Of a stretch of DNA of 64,000 bases, positions 8,876-20,200 are shown piece by piece. The notes beneath the pieces are model-generated. The model worked only from the letters and a program-made list of their open reading frames with translations. It did no database searches and was not told where the DNA came from. Location: assembly GCA_964641415.1 (NCBI GenBank), contig CAZXMW010000001.1, positions 1 to 64,000 on the forward strand, written 5' to 3'. How positions within the stretch are numbered: position 1 is the stretch's first letter; each line of letters starts with the position of its first letter. The position numbers and the translations under genes were made by a program. Source of the stretch: JAHECW01 sp964641415 (GTDB lineage: Bacteria > Acidobacteriota > Thermoanaerobaculia > Thermoanaerobaculales > Sulfomarinibacteraceae).

Positions 8876-10185
8876 CCGGGCGGCACCGGTCGACCGGCGC
8901 CCGGTGGCGCCGCCGGCTCCTCATCGGGGCGGTGCAGCTGGTCATCGTTCTCGCTGTCGCCGAGGTCGTCGTCCGGGCTGCGGCGCCGCACCATCGCGGG
9001 CTGCGGATGGTGCTCCTGGCGTCGACCATGACCACCGAGTTCAACGACGCCGAGACTCTGCCCGAGCTGATGAACCGGACCATGCTCGGTTTCCGGCCGG
9101 GCGCCGTGCACTACGGGTTCGTGCTCAACTCGAGGTCGTTCAGAACCCATGAGTACGCCGAGACGCCGGCGCCGGGGGTGCTTCGGGTGGTCGCTCTGGG
9201 CGACTCGTTCACCTTCGCGTCAGGCGGGCTGCCCCACGAGGACCACTGGACGACACGGCTCGAGGGAAAGCTTCTCCGCCGGCTCCACCGGCCGGTCGAG
9301 GTGATCCGGCTCGGGGTGCCCGACACCGGGCCCGCCTTTCAGTCGAGACTGTGGCAGGTCGAGGCGTCGGCGCTCGAGCCCGAGCTGGTCGTGGTCGCCT
9401 TTTTCGTCGGGAACGACTTCGTCGATCACCAGGACGACGTCGGCGTCTTCGGCTCGCCCGAGTCGGGATTGTCGACGAGGTTGGCGTCGGCGAGCGTGCT
9501 CTACCGCGCGATCCGCAACCTGGCCCGGGTCGTCGGCGCCGGGGTCGGTCGGGGGGGCGGTTCGGGGTCGGAGCCTGCCGGCGGAGTCGCTCCCGGCGAC
9601 CCGGTGCCCGGCTATCGTGGCAGCTTCGAGCCCGACCGCCCGACCTTCTCCCGACGGCGCTTTCTCGCGATCGAGGCCGAGCGCATGGCGCTCTGCCTGC
9701 GCTCGGAGCAGGCGCCGTTCGAGCTGCTGGCGGAGCGGGTCGCCGGGGTCGTGGTCGAGCTCGCGGCCACGGTCGAGGCGACGGGCGCGCGCTGCCTGGT
9801 GATGGTCATCCCCGACCAGTACCAGGTCGACCCCGATCTCGCCCGCGAAGCCGCCCTGGCCGCCGGCCGCCGGCTCGACGACTACGATCTCGGGCGGCCG
9901 CAGCGGTTTCTGCTCGGGGCCCTCGATGCGGCGGGCGTGGACGCGCTCGACATGCTGTCGGTGTTTCGCCGGCACGCCGACCCCGGCTCGTTCTACCGGC
10001 CCCGGGACACCCACTGGAGCCGGACCGGCAATGCCGTCGCCGCCGAGGCCCTGGCGCGGCGGGTGACCCGCCGTCTGGACCCGACGGACGAGACGATTCA
10101 TGCCGACGGCTTCGAGAGCGGGTCGGCCGCGGCGTGGGTCTCAGGCGACCGCCCACGGGATCAGAGCCTTGTGCCCGACACCTGA
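8872..10185 (+). CDS. membrane-anchored SGNH hydrolase-like protein with DGFESG tail
   Basis: 437 residues with one N-terminal membrane anchor (about 17-36) and a periplasmic SGNH/GDSL-type domain. GDSFTF supplies the nucleophile Ser112, GND contains Asn181, and DTHWS supplies Asp379 and His381. Proteins of this kind next to glycosyltransferases usually add or remove O-acetyl groups on exported polysaccharide (AlgX/DltD-like logic); that role is inferred. After the catalytic domain the chain ends with HADGFESGSAAAW, a variant of the tail seen on secreted proteins in this window. The GTG start overlaps the previous stop, so translation is coupled. Confidence 0.8.
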   Translation: MTGRHRSTGARWRRRLLIGAVQLVIVLAVAEVVVRAAAPHHRGLRMVLLASTMTTEFNDAETLPELMNRTMLGFRPGAVHYGFVLNSRSFRTHEYAETPAPGVLRVVALGDSFTFASGGLPHEDHWTTRLEGKLLRRLHRPVEVIRLGVPDTGPAFQSRLWQVEASALEPELVVVAFFVGNDFVDHQDDVGVFGSPESGLSTRLASASVLYRAIRNLARVVGAGVGRGGGSGSEPAGGVAPGDPVPGYRGSFEPDRPTFSRRRFLAIEAERMALCLRSEQAPFELLAERVAGVVVELAATVEATGARCLVMVIPDQYQVDPDLAREAALAAGRRLDDYDLGRPQRFLLGALDAAGVDALDMLSVFRRHADPGSFYRPRDTHWSRTGNAVAAEALARRVTRRLDPTDETIHADGFESGSAAAWVSGDRPRDQSLVPDT

Positions 10186-10249
10186 AAAACCGACCGGGAA
10201 ACGTGCGCCTCGTCACCTCGCCGCCGGCTCGCGACGGCGTCGCTGACGG

Positions 10250-10255
10250 TAGAAT
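10250..10255 (+). promoter_or_regulatory. -10 box upstream of the beta-helix gene (TAGAAT)
   Basis: TAGAAT lies about 75 bases before the ATG at 10331, giving a leader that carries AAAGGAG at the right distance. No good -35 is seen. Confidence 0.35.
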
Positions 10256-10330
10256 CGAGAGGTCGACCGGTGTCGACGCGGGCCGGATCCCGGCGCCGCC
10301 GACGATCCGTCCGAAAGGAGCTCCGATCCG

Positions 10331-12769
10331 ATGATGTCCGCCCGAATCGCCCTGGTTCTGTGGGCAACCGCGCTGCTGTCGCTTCCCGCGACGGCGGTCG
10401 AGGTGATCAACGTTCCTCTCGATGTCGGCGATCTGGCGAGCGCCATCGACCAGATCGACGACGGCGGCATCATCGTCCTCGCCGACGGGACCTACCCGAC
10501 GCCGGTCGGTGGCTGGTTCTTCGCCAACCTCGGCAAGTCGTTCACCATCCGCGCCGCCGACGGTGCGACGGTGGTCCTCGACGGCAGCGGTCAGCGTCCG
10601 GTCTTCAGGCTTCAGAACACCGACCCGGCTTTCGGCGGCCAGGTGGTCTTCGACGGGCTGGTCTTCACCGGCGGCACCTCGACCCAGAACGGCGTCGCCG
10701 GTGGGGTGACGATCGAGGACAACGACGCGGTCTTCGTCGGCTGCACCTTCGACGGCAACGGCTCGAACGCGTCGGTGACCGGGGGTGGCGGCGCCGTGGT
10801 CTTCGGCGACGCCGAGGTCCGATTCCTCGGCTGCACCTTCGTCGACAACTGGGCGGTGAACGAGGGCGGTGGTCTCAAGGTCGGCGAGGGCTCCTCGGTG
10901 CTGGTCGACGACTCGGTGTTCCTGAACAACCGGGTCAATCTGGCCGGTCACCGACCGTCGTCGGCGGGCGGCGCGATCCACGTCGGAAACGGCGACATCA
11001 CCGTGACCGACAGCCGGTTCGACGGCAATCAGGCCGGTTACGTCGGCGGCGGGATGTACGTCATCGGTGTCTGGCAGGATCCGGTGACGGTGCCGCGCGC
11101 CACCGCCGTGGTCGCCAACTGCACCTTTGAGGACAACCGTGCCGAGCCGGCGCCGGGCATCACTCCGCCAAGCAAGACCGAGGGCGGCGGGTTCCACGCC
11201 GAGGACCAGGCCCTCGCCCGGATCTTCAACTCGCGCTTCCTGCTCAACCGTGCCGAGACCGGGGGCGGCGTCAACCTGTACCGCGCCCGGGTCGAGATCA
11301 GCGACAGCGTGTTCCGCGGCAATCGGGCGACCGCGACCGGCGCGAACACCGGGTTCGGCGGCGCCATCGCCGCGATCTCCAACGACACCGGCGCCGATGG
11401 GTCCAACAACCGGCCGTCGGCCGAGCTGACCGTCACCGACACTCTGATCCAGGGCAGCTACCAGGCGGTCGGCACCGTCGGTCAGATCGCCGGCGGAGTC
11501 TTCGCGTCGGGCGATCAGAACCGTCAGTTCGGTCAGAACGGCGTGCCGGCGAGCCCCAATCTGAGCCTCAATCGGGCCGACGTCAGCCTCCAGCGTGTGG
11601 TGGTCACGGACTGCACGGTGACCCAGTCGGTGATCGGCACCGGCGTCGGCGCGGGCGCCAACTTCGGCCTGGTGGCGGGTGATGTCGACGACGCCATGTT
11701 CCTTTCATCCGAGGCGGTGGGCGCCAACAGCCAGGCGGGAGGGCTGCGGGTGATCGGCCAGTCGGACGTCACCGTCGACGACACCACCTTCGCCGGCAAC
11801 CAGGCGCAGCGCTTCGGCGGCGCGGTCTACGTCCAGGGCGCCGAGCTCGACCTCACCGGTTGCTCGTTGATCGAGAACACCAACGGCGACGAGGATTTCG
11901 GCGCCGCTTTGTTCGGCGCTCCCGACGAGGCGAAGAGCGTGACCGTGACCGGCGCCGTGACCGACTCGGTGATCAGCAACACCGCCGATCGCGGGCTGCT
12001 CGTCTTCGACGACGACCGCCAGGGCTCGCCGTCGACGCCGTACAACGACCTGCGGTACAACGGCAACACCTTCTTCGACGGCTCGGCCGGGACCTCGATC
12101 TACCGCGACCCCCTGGCCGGTGGCGCGAAGACAGCGGGCGAGCTCAACAGCCTCGTCGTCAACCGGACCGGCGGCACGCCGTCCACCGACAAGTCTCAGG
12201 TCGACAACACGAACCCGGGCTCGGCGCCGGTGGTGGCCGAGGTTCGGGCCGCGCCGACCGCGATCCTCCCGGCGGGAGCAGCCGGCGATCCTGCCGGGCC
12301 GACGGCGGCCTTCGTCGGCTACGCCTGGACCGGCGGCAACGCCACGCTCGACGGGGCCCCGGTCAGCGGCTTTGCCGGGCTCAGCCAGGTCGGCGCGGGG
12401 AGTCACGTCCTCGATGTCGGCGGCACGCAGGCTGTCGCGACCGTCGCAACGGCGCCGTCGCCTGCGGCGACCCTGAGCGCGACGCCGACAGTGATTGCGT
12501 CGGGCGAGCAGACCCAGCTCGGCTGGGCCCTCACCGCGGGGACTTTCGTCTGGGTCGGCCTCGACAATGGAGTCGTCATCCCGTCGGCGCCGAGCGGGTC
12601 GGTGGCGGTGTCGCCGACCGTGACCACAACCTACCGACTGTTCGCCGTCACCGATGAGGGCGGTGTCGTCGCCGAGGCCACGGTGTACGTCGACGAGCTT
12701 CCACCGCCGATCTTCGTCGACGGCTTCGAGGCCGGCAACACCTCGGCGTGGAGCGCGGCGTCGCTCTAG
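10331..12769 (+). CDS. secreted right-handed parallel beta-helix protein
   Basis: 812 residues. The signal peptide is about 1-22 (LLSLPATAV). Up to about residue 560 the chain repeats short turns of the type F-x-G-N and G-G-G-x-x-V spaced every 20-30 residues, as in pectate-lyase-like and polymorphic outer membrane beta-helices. An Ig-like segment follows. The protein ends IFVDGFEAGNTSAWSAASL, the C-terminal tail shared by several exported proteins here. No catalytic residues can be named, so it may be an adhesin or glycan-binding surface protein. AAAGGAG precedes the double ATG (10331/10334). It follows the glycan operon by 145 bases with its own -10 box. Confidence 0.82.
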   Translation: MMSARIALVLWATALLSLPATAVEVINVPLDVGDLASAIDQIDDGGIIVLADGTYPTPVGGWFFANLGKSFTIRAADGATVVLDGSGQRPVFRLQNTDPAFGGQVVFDGLVFTGGTSTQNGVAGGVTIEDNDAVFVGCTFDGNGSNASVTGGGGAVVFGDAEVRFLGCTFVDNWAVNEGGGLKVGEGSSVLVDDSVFLNNRVNLAGHRPSSAGGAIHVGNGDITVTDSRFDGNQAGYVGGGMYVIGVWQDPVTVPRATAVVANCTFEDNRAEPAPGITPPSKTEGGGFHAEDQALARIFNSRFLLNRAETGGGVNLYRARVEISDSVFRGNRATATGANTGFGGAIAAISNDTGADGSNNRPSAELTVTDTLIQGSYQAVGTVGQIAGGVFASGDQNRQFGQNGVPASPNLSLNRADVSLQRVVVTDCTVTQSVIGTGVGAGANFGLVAGDVDDAMFLSSEAVGANSQAGGLRVIGQSDVTVDDTTFAGNQAQRFGGAVYVQGAELDLTGCSLIENTNGDEDFGAALFGAPDEAKSVTVTGAVTDSVISNTADRGLLVFDDDRQGSPSTPYNDLRYNGNTFFDGSAGTSIYRDPLAGGAKTAGELNSLVVNRTGGTPSTDKSQVDNTNPGSAPVVAEVRAAPTAILPAGAAGDPAGPTAAFVGYAWTGGNATLDGAPVSGFAGLSQVGAGSHVLDVGGTQAVATVATAPSPAATLSATPTVIASGEQTQLGWALTAGTFVWVGLDNGVVIPSAPSGSVAVSPTVTTTYRLFAVTDEGGVVAEATVYVDELPPPIFVDGFEAGNTSAWSAASL

Positions 12770-12841
12770 TTCGAGGCTGTCACCGGGTTTCGTCGCGAGG
12801 TCGGTGGGGTGCCGTGCCCGGCTGTCGCGCCGGCGCCGCCG

Positions 12842-13801
12842 TCAGTCGCGGAGCGCGGCGACGGCAGCTCGTTGAAACGGGTGGTCGGGGTCGAGCAGCG
12901 CGTCGTACGCGGCCGGCGGCGCCGTGTCGGTGCCGCGAAGCACGAGCAGCCCGTCGAGGACGGCATCGTGGCCGAAGGTGGGCGCCGAGTTCCACAGCCG
13001 TTCGCGCAGGTTGCCGAAGTCGGCTGCGCCGCCGCCCGCCGCCCGGATCAGCGCGACGGCGTGCCGTGCCACTACCCACATGATCTCGAACCGCATCTGC
13101 CCCTGACCCTCGTCGGCGCCCTCGCCGATGGTGTTGGCGCCGTGTACGCGGTAGCGGACCAGCGGCGCCTCGACCAGCTCGACCGGGCCGGTCAGACAGG
13201 CGGTGAGAATGAAGTCCCAGTCGTGGGCGTAGCGCAGCGGTGCGAAGCGCAGGCCGCGGTCGCGCACCAGCGAGGCTCGAAAGGCCAGGTTCGAGGTCGT
13301 CGAGATCCAGTTGGTCTCGAGCAGCGCGAGCCGCGGGTCGCCGAGATCGGACAGCAGCGGGCCGGCGGTCGGCCGCGGCCACGGCGGCAGGGTGTGCCAT
13401 GCCTGTTTGACGCCGAGGTGCGAGCCGCCTTCGTCGACGACCTCGATCCAGCTCGCGGCCAGGGCGGCCTGCGGGGTCGCGCCGAGCCGCTCGGCCAGCG
13501 CCGGAACCCGGCCCGGGTCGAAGACGTCGTCTGAGTCGAGGATGAAGATGATCTCGCCACGCGCCAGCTCGAGGCCGCGGTTGAGGGCGGCGTGAGCGCC
13601 GCGGTTGTCCTGGAACTCGATCCGGATCCGTGAATCGTCGCGCCACTGCCGGAGCCGGTCGCGCGTGCCGTCGGTCGAGCCGTCGTCGACGACCACGACC
13701 TCGAGCTCGACGCCGCCGGCGGCGAGCGCGCTCGACACCGCCTCGTCGATGAAGGCCTCGTGGTTGTGGCTCGGGATGACGACGCTGACCTGTGGATTCA
13801 T
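12842..13801 (-). CDS. family 2 glycosyltransferase
   Basis: 319 residues, cytoplasmic GT2 enzyme. MNPQVSVVIPSHNHEAF opens the fold, VVVDDGSTDGT (about 35-45) binds the nucleotide sugar, and ILDSDDVFDPGR (about 82-93) carries the DxD-like metal site. It stands alone, convergent with the beta-helix gene. On its strand a TAGAAT box ends 10 bases before the ATG, so the leader would be only about 3 nt. Substrate unknown; by position it belongs to the same surface-glycan region. Confidence 0.86.
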   Translation of the reverse strand: MNPQVSVVIPSHNHEAFIDEAVSSALAAGGVELEVVVVDDGSTDGTRDRLRQWRDDSRIRIEFQDNRGAHAALNRGLELARGEIIFILDSDDVFDPGRVPALAERLGATPQAALAASWIEVVDEGGSHLGVKQAWHTLPPWPRPTAGPLLSDLGDPRLALLETNWISTTSNLAFRASLVRDRGLRFAPLRYAHDWDFILTACLTGPVELVEAPLVRYRVHGANTIGEGADEGQGQMRFEIMWVVARHAVALIRAAGGGAADFGNLRERLWNSAPTFGHDAVLDGLLVLRGTDTAPPAAYDALLDPDHPFQRAAVAALRD

Positions 13802-13814
13802 GCCCCTGTCATTC

Positions 13815-14279
13815 TACGCGCCCTTCGCGGGGATCGAAGCGGACCCGTTTCGCTGTCGTCGCGATCGGGAGCGGTCACCCGGCTTCGCTTTCAGCTCCGC
13901 CGTGGCAGGCGGATCCGGAAACGGATGCGGTCACGGAAACGGAAACGGATACGGTCACGGAAACGGATACGGCTACGGAAACGGTTCTACGCCATCGGCC
14001 TTCTGGTCCGCCCTCGCCTGCCGGCGATCGCGGCCCAGCGTCGCCCGCGCAGCGCGGTCGTGCGGAGGGGGCCGGAGGAACACAGACCGCGCTGCTCGGG
14101 CGCCGGCGGCCTTCCTGCTGGCCGGAGCGCGCCCCGGAGATCGAGGACTGGGCTCGGCGAGTGCCCCCTTGAACATTGTGAGCAACGCGGCGATGACCGG
14201 AGGGCGCTCGGCACAATGGTCAAGACGGCACGTCCGTCCCAACGCGCCCGTTCCGGCCCTGAAGGGGTTCGATCGCCTG
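13815..14279. repeat. segmental duplication, copy 1 (about 465 bp)
   Basis: This block recurs almost base for base at 14280-14743. It contains a hexanucleotide array (13911-13985) followed by about 290 bp of ordinary GC-rich sequence. The copies differ by a few substitutions and one single-base indel (CACCCGG against CACCGG). Because the period is not a multiple of three the reading frame changes between copies, so the long open frames across it are not genes. Confidence 0.9.
13911..13985. repeat. hexanucleotide array (GGnnnC units), array 1
   Basis: Tandem six-base units GGAAAC, GGATGC, GGTCAC, GGATAC and GGCTAC, about twelve in a row. The first two G and the last C are fixed; only the inner three bases vary. 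Confidence 0.9.
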
Positions 14280-14743
14280 TACGCGCCCTTCGCGGGGATC
14301 GAGGCGGGCCTGTTTCGCTGTCGTCGCGATCGGGAGCGGTCACCGGCTTCGCTTTCAGCTCCGCCGTGGCAGGCGGATCCGGAAACGGATGCGGTCACGG
14401 AAACGGAAACGGATACGGTCACGGAAACGGATACGGCTACGGAAACGGTTCTACGCCATCGGCCTTCTGGTCCGCCCTCGCCTGCCGGCGATCGCGGCCC
14501 AGCGTCGCCCGCGCAGCGCGGTCGTGCGGAGAGGGCCGGAGGGACACAGACCGCGCTGCTCGGGCGCCGGCGGCCTTCCTGCCGGCCGGAGCGCGCCCCG
14601 GAGATCGAGGACTGGGCTCGGCGAGTGCCCCCTTGAACATTGTGAGCAACGCGGCGATGACCGGAGGGCGCTCGGCACAATGGTCAAGACGGCACGTCCG
14701 TCCCAACGTGCCCGTTCCGGCCCTGAAGGGGTTCGATCGCCTG
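14280..14743. repeat. segmental duplication, copy 2 (464 bp)
   Basis: Second copy, directly adjoining the first. It ends with CTGAAGGGGTTCGATCGCC, after which a third, largely deleted copy starts at 14744 and passes within 20 bases into the longest hexamer array. Confidence 0.9.
14375..14449. repeat. hexanucleotide array, array 2
   Basis: Same unit order as array 1, so it was duplicated with the block rather than expanded independently. Confidence 0.9.
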
Positions 14744-14764
14744 TGCGCGCCTGTCGCGGCAGGC

Positions 14765-14880
14765 GGATCCGGAAACGGATGCGGCCACGGACACGGATAC
14801 GGATACGGACACGGATACGGACACGGATACGGACACGGATACGGATACGGACACGGATACGGACACGGATTCGGAAACGG
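14765..14880. repeat. hexanucleotide array, array 3 (expanded)
   Basis: About 19 units, mostly alternating GGACAC and GGATAC. It is longer and more uniform than arrays 1 and 2, which suggests recent slippage. It ends about 35 bases before the groEL terminator. Confidence 0.9.
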
Positions 14881-14913
14881 CGGGGGCCTCGGGCCGGAAT
14901 GCCGCAACAGAAC

Positions 14914-14940
14914 GAAAAAACCCGGGCCGAAGCCCGGGTC
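14914..14940 (-). terminator. rho-independent terminator of groES-groEL
   Basis: On the minus strand ACCCGGGC, loop TTCG and GCCCGGGT form a perfect 8-bp stem followed directly by a run of T. It lies 23 bases after the groEL stop. Confidence 0.92.
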
Positions 14941-14963
14941 TGTTTCGCGTTGCGAAAGGGCGA

Positions 14964-16625
<1,662 letters not shown>

Positions 16626-16636
16626 GATGTCCTCCC

Positions 16637-16927
16637 TTATTTCTCGACGATGGCGAGGATCTCGTCCTCACGCAGGATGGTGTGCTCTTCGTCGTTGATC
16701 TTGATGTCCTGACCGGAGTACTTGCCGATGAGGACGGTGTCGCCTGCCTTCACGTTCATGGGCAGGCGCTTGCCGTTGTCGTCGAGCTTGCCGTCGCCGA
16801 CCGAGACGACCTCGGCCTCTTGCGGCTTCTCTTTGGCGGTGTCGGGGATGATGATGCCGCCCCGAACTTCCTCCGCCGGTTCGATCCGCTTGACGAGGAC
16901 CCGGTCTCCGAGAGGTTTGATCTGCAT
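16637..16927 (-). CDS. groES: co-chaperonin GroES (10 kDa)
   Basis: Lid of the GroEL chamber, 96 residues. MQIKPLGDRVLVKR, the mobile loop EEVRGGIIIPDTAKEKPQE (about 18-36) and a C-terminal strand ending ILAIVEK are diagnostic. I start at the second in-frame ATG (16927), which has AAAGGAG upstream; the longer reading adds 13 residues foreign to the family. It is first in the operon with groEL. Confidence 0.97.
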   Translation of the reverse strand: MQIKPLGDRVLVKRIEPAEEVRGGIIIPDTAKEKPQEAEVVSVGDGKLDDNGKRLPMNVKAGDTVLIGKYSGQDIKINDEEHTILREDEILAIVEK

Positions 16928-16959
16928 CTCACTCACTCCTTTCGAGTTGTTGCTTGAAA

Positions 16960-16986
16960 TTGGCACTTGGCCTTGCCGACTGCCAG
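16960..16986 (-). promoter_or_regulatory. degenerate CIRCE-like (HrcA) operator
   Basis: TTGGCACTT, a 9-base spacer and GACTGCCAG match 13 of the 18 consensus positions of CIRCE (TTAGCACTC-N9-GAGTGCTAA). The site lies just downstream of the -10 box, covering the expected transcription start of groES, as in HrcA-controlled operons. The mismatches leave real doubt. Confidence 0.5.
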
Positions 16987-16990
16987 CGCC

Positions 16991-17019
16991 AATATAGGCC
17001 GTGACGAGTGCGTTGTCAA
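16991..17019 (-). promoter_or_regulatory. strong sigma-70 promoter of groES-groEL
   Basis: On the minus strand TTGACA, exactly 17 bases, then TATATT. This is nearly consensus. The start point would fall near 16984, giving a leader of about 57 bases with AAAGGAG. Confidence 0.85.
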
Positions 17020-17145
17020 GACCTTATTTCAATTTTCTGATGGAAACATACTCAGGTTTGAGTGCAGCTTGATCGAGAAAGGCGCAGGTAGATCCCGGTC
17101 GACGCAGTACATTGATACAACAGACTCAAGCGGATGTTTGTTTCC

Positions 17146-17195
17146 GGTGCGCCGGGCCGGTTCCGGCCGGGTTTCCTGACTGCGCCCGGCGCACC
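17146..17195 (+). other. long inverted repeat ahead of the transporter gene
   Basis: GGTGCGCCGGGC (17146-17157) and GCCCGGCGCACC (17184-17195) are perfect 12-bp arms; the loop contains GGCCGG-TT-CCGGCC. It sits between the divergent groES promoter and the gene at 17244. It could be an RNA hairpin or a protein site. The rest of 17020-17243 shows no gene. Confidence 0.45.
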
Positions 17196-17243
17196 TCGAA
17201 GTCGGAGATTTGTCTCACGGGAGCGGTCGGGGTACCTTTGTCC

Positions 17244-20200
17244 GTGGTGAACACAGAGAGCGTGGAAACCTCGGCGGGCCCGGTCAACGGCGCGCAGTCT
17301 GCTGGTCTGCGCCAGCACCTCGTCGGCGCCGCCTTCGGGATCCGTCCCGGCGAGGGCGCGCTCGCCTGGTTGTTCTTTTTCTACTTCCTGATTCTGACCA
17401 CGGTCCACTTCGCCGGGAAATCGGTCCGGCAGGCCTCCTTCATCGACGTCATCGGCGCCGAGAATCTGCCGTGGGTCTATCTCGCGGTCGCGTTCGTGTC
17501 GTACCCGGTGCTCATGCTCTACTCGAGGGTCGCGCTTCGGGTGCGGCATGCGACGCTGGTGGTTGGCCTGACGATCCTGCACTCGGCAGGCTTCGTGCTG
17601 TTCTTCTTTCTCTACGGTCTCGGTCAGCCGTGGGTGGTGGCGCTCTATTACGTCTGGCTCGGCATGGCCTTCGCAATCGCGGTCTCGCAGGTCTGGTCGT
17701 ATGCCAACCACGTGTTCGACCCCCGCCAGGCGCGCCGCCTGTTCGCGTTCATCGGCGCCGGCGGACTGCTCGGTGCGATCCCGGGCGGTTTGCTGGCTTT
17801 CGTCGTCACCCGCTACGCCGGCACCCGAACCACCCTGCTCGCGGCCGCGGGCATGGTGCTCATCCTGCTCGTGCTCGTCCTGCTCATCGAGCGTATGCGA
17901 CCCAACACCCGGCCGGCGCCGACCGAGGGCCGCGCGGCCGGGGTCGCGCAGGCGCGCGGGGGGCTCGAGATCATCCGGCGGTCCCGCCTGCTGCTGCTCA
18001 TCACGGTGCTCATGGTGGCTACGGTGGTGGTCGGGCAGCTCGTCGGCTGGCAGTTCTACTGGCACGTGGAGGAGGCCACCGAGCTCGCAGAGACAGCGGA
18101 TCGGCTCGATCTCCGCACCTCGGTCATCGGCAAGTTCTTCGTGCTGATGGGCATCGTCGGCTTCGTCTTCCAGCTGCTCTTCACCCAGCAGATCCACCGC
18201 GCTCTCGGAGTCGGGGTCGCGATGCGGGTGCTGCCGGTGACCGTCGGTGCGACCCAGACCGCCGTCGTCTTCGCGCTCGCGAGCGCGCCGATCGCCGTGT
18301 ATCCACTGGTCTGGGTGCTCATGCTCGCCGAGGGCAGCCTGCGGCACTCGGTCGACCAGGCGACGCGGGAGCTGCTGTTTCTCCCGGTTCCGTCCAAGCT
18401 CCGGGTTCGCGCCAAAGCCTTCATCGACGTCTTTGTTCAGCGCTTCGCCAAGGGCATGGCGGCGCTGATGATCCTGCCCGTGACCTTCAGCGTGTTGCCC
18501 GCGGCCTCCGTGTCCTGGTTGACCCTCGGCGTTCTCGCCGGTTGGTTGGTCCTCATCGGGAGGGTGCGCCGGGAGTATGTCCGCGAGTACCGGTCGGGGC
18601 TCAAGTCCGGAATCATCCAGCCCCATGCGGCGATCGATCCCACGGATCTGACAACCGTCACGACCCTCGTCCAGTCGTTGGGCAGCCAGGATGCGCGTCA
18701 GGTCCTGCACAGCCTCGAGCTGCTGGCGAATCACGGTCTGGGCAATCTGGTGCCGCCGGTGCTGCTGTACCACCGCGACAGCGAGGTTCGCCGCAAGGTC
18801 CTTCAGGTGCTTGCCGACACCGACCGCCGGGACGCGGTCGAGCTCGTCGAGCGGGCGATCGCCGACGACCATCCCGAGGTCCGATCGGGGGCGATGAAAA
18901 CCCTGGCCATGCTCAGGGGTGATCGGGCCGAGGCAGTGATGCGCGAACGTCTCGACGACCCCGATCCGGAGCTCCGCGGCACCGCGGTTGCGGGGCTGCT
19001 GGCCTCCGGCGATGCGGAGCTGGCCGGGGCGGCCGACGACGCGCTGTCCCGGATGGCGGCCGATCTCGACCCGAAGGTCCGGGTCGAGGCGGCGCGAGCA
19101 CTGGGCGGGGTGCCCGACCCGGTCGCCCAGCCGACGATGATCCAGCTGCTCTACGACGCCGAGGTCGGCGTCGTCCGGTGCGCCATCGAGTCGGTTCGGC
19201 AGCGCCTCGACCGGAGCGGGAGAAACCCTCTGTATGTGCCGACCCTGGTGTCCCTGATGGGCAACCGCCGGCTCAAGCACGAGGCCCGAGAGGCGTTGGT
19301 CGCCATCGGTGAGAGCGCCGTCGAGCCGCTGCGCATGTTCATGACCTCGACCGACGAGCAGATCTGGGTTCGCCGTGCGGTGCCCAAGACCCTGGCGCTG
19401 CTGGGCACCCAACGCGCCGCCGACGCACTCGAGGAGAATCTCGACGCGAGCGACACGCTGATGCGGACCAAGACGGTCGAGGCGCTGGTGTTCATGAAGG
19501 GCCGCTTCAAGGAGGTCCGGTTCTCGACCGGAGTGGTCCGGAACCAGGTCCGAGCCGAGGCGATCCGATACCTTCGAGGCCTGGCCGACCTGTGGTCGAT
19601 CTCGTCGCTGCACGAGGCCCACCTCGAGGGACCCTTCGCGATCTGGCAGAAGACCGATCGGGTGCCGACCCTGCCTCAGCAGCTGCTCGCCCAGCGGATG
19701 AACACCCTGGTCGAGCACATCTTCGGGCTGCTCGAGCTCGTCGAGCGGCCGGACGACGTGCGCGCCGCCCGGCGCAGCCTGATGAGCCGGCAGCCGGACC
19801 TTCGGGCGCGGGCCCTCGAGTATCTCGACAACACGCTGACCGGCAGCCTGCGGCGGGACGTCTTCGCGGTCATCGACGACGCGCCGCCCGAGGAGAAGCT
19901 GCGACGAGCCCGAATCTACTTCGGCATCCTCATGGAGTCGCCCGAGTCCACGCTCGACCGGCTCATCCAGATCGACGCGTTTGCCGACCCGGCGGCCCGG
20001 GGGATCATCCTGGCAGCGCTGCATGCGGTCTGGTCGAAAGAGGTCGTGTCGCTCTACCCGTTGGTCCAGCGGCTGGCGGAAGGAGCCGAGGAACCGCTGG
20101 TCCGAGAGACGGCGCGTTGGGTGGCGTTGCGGGCCGGTACCGTGCCTCCGGGTACGGGACTGATCGGGAAGGGGGAGACGAGTCAGATGGCAGCCATGGC

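Noticed and set aside
14437..14907. Minus-strand protein with PYPCPYPCP repeats
   Set aside because: It is the reverse translation of hexamer array 3 and ends in duplicated non-coding sequence.
17112..17243. Longer N-terminus of the nucleotide-carrier-like protein
   Set aside because: The extra 44 codons are rich in Cys and Pro, overlap a 12-bp inverted repeat, and precede a -10 box placed for a start at 17244.
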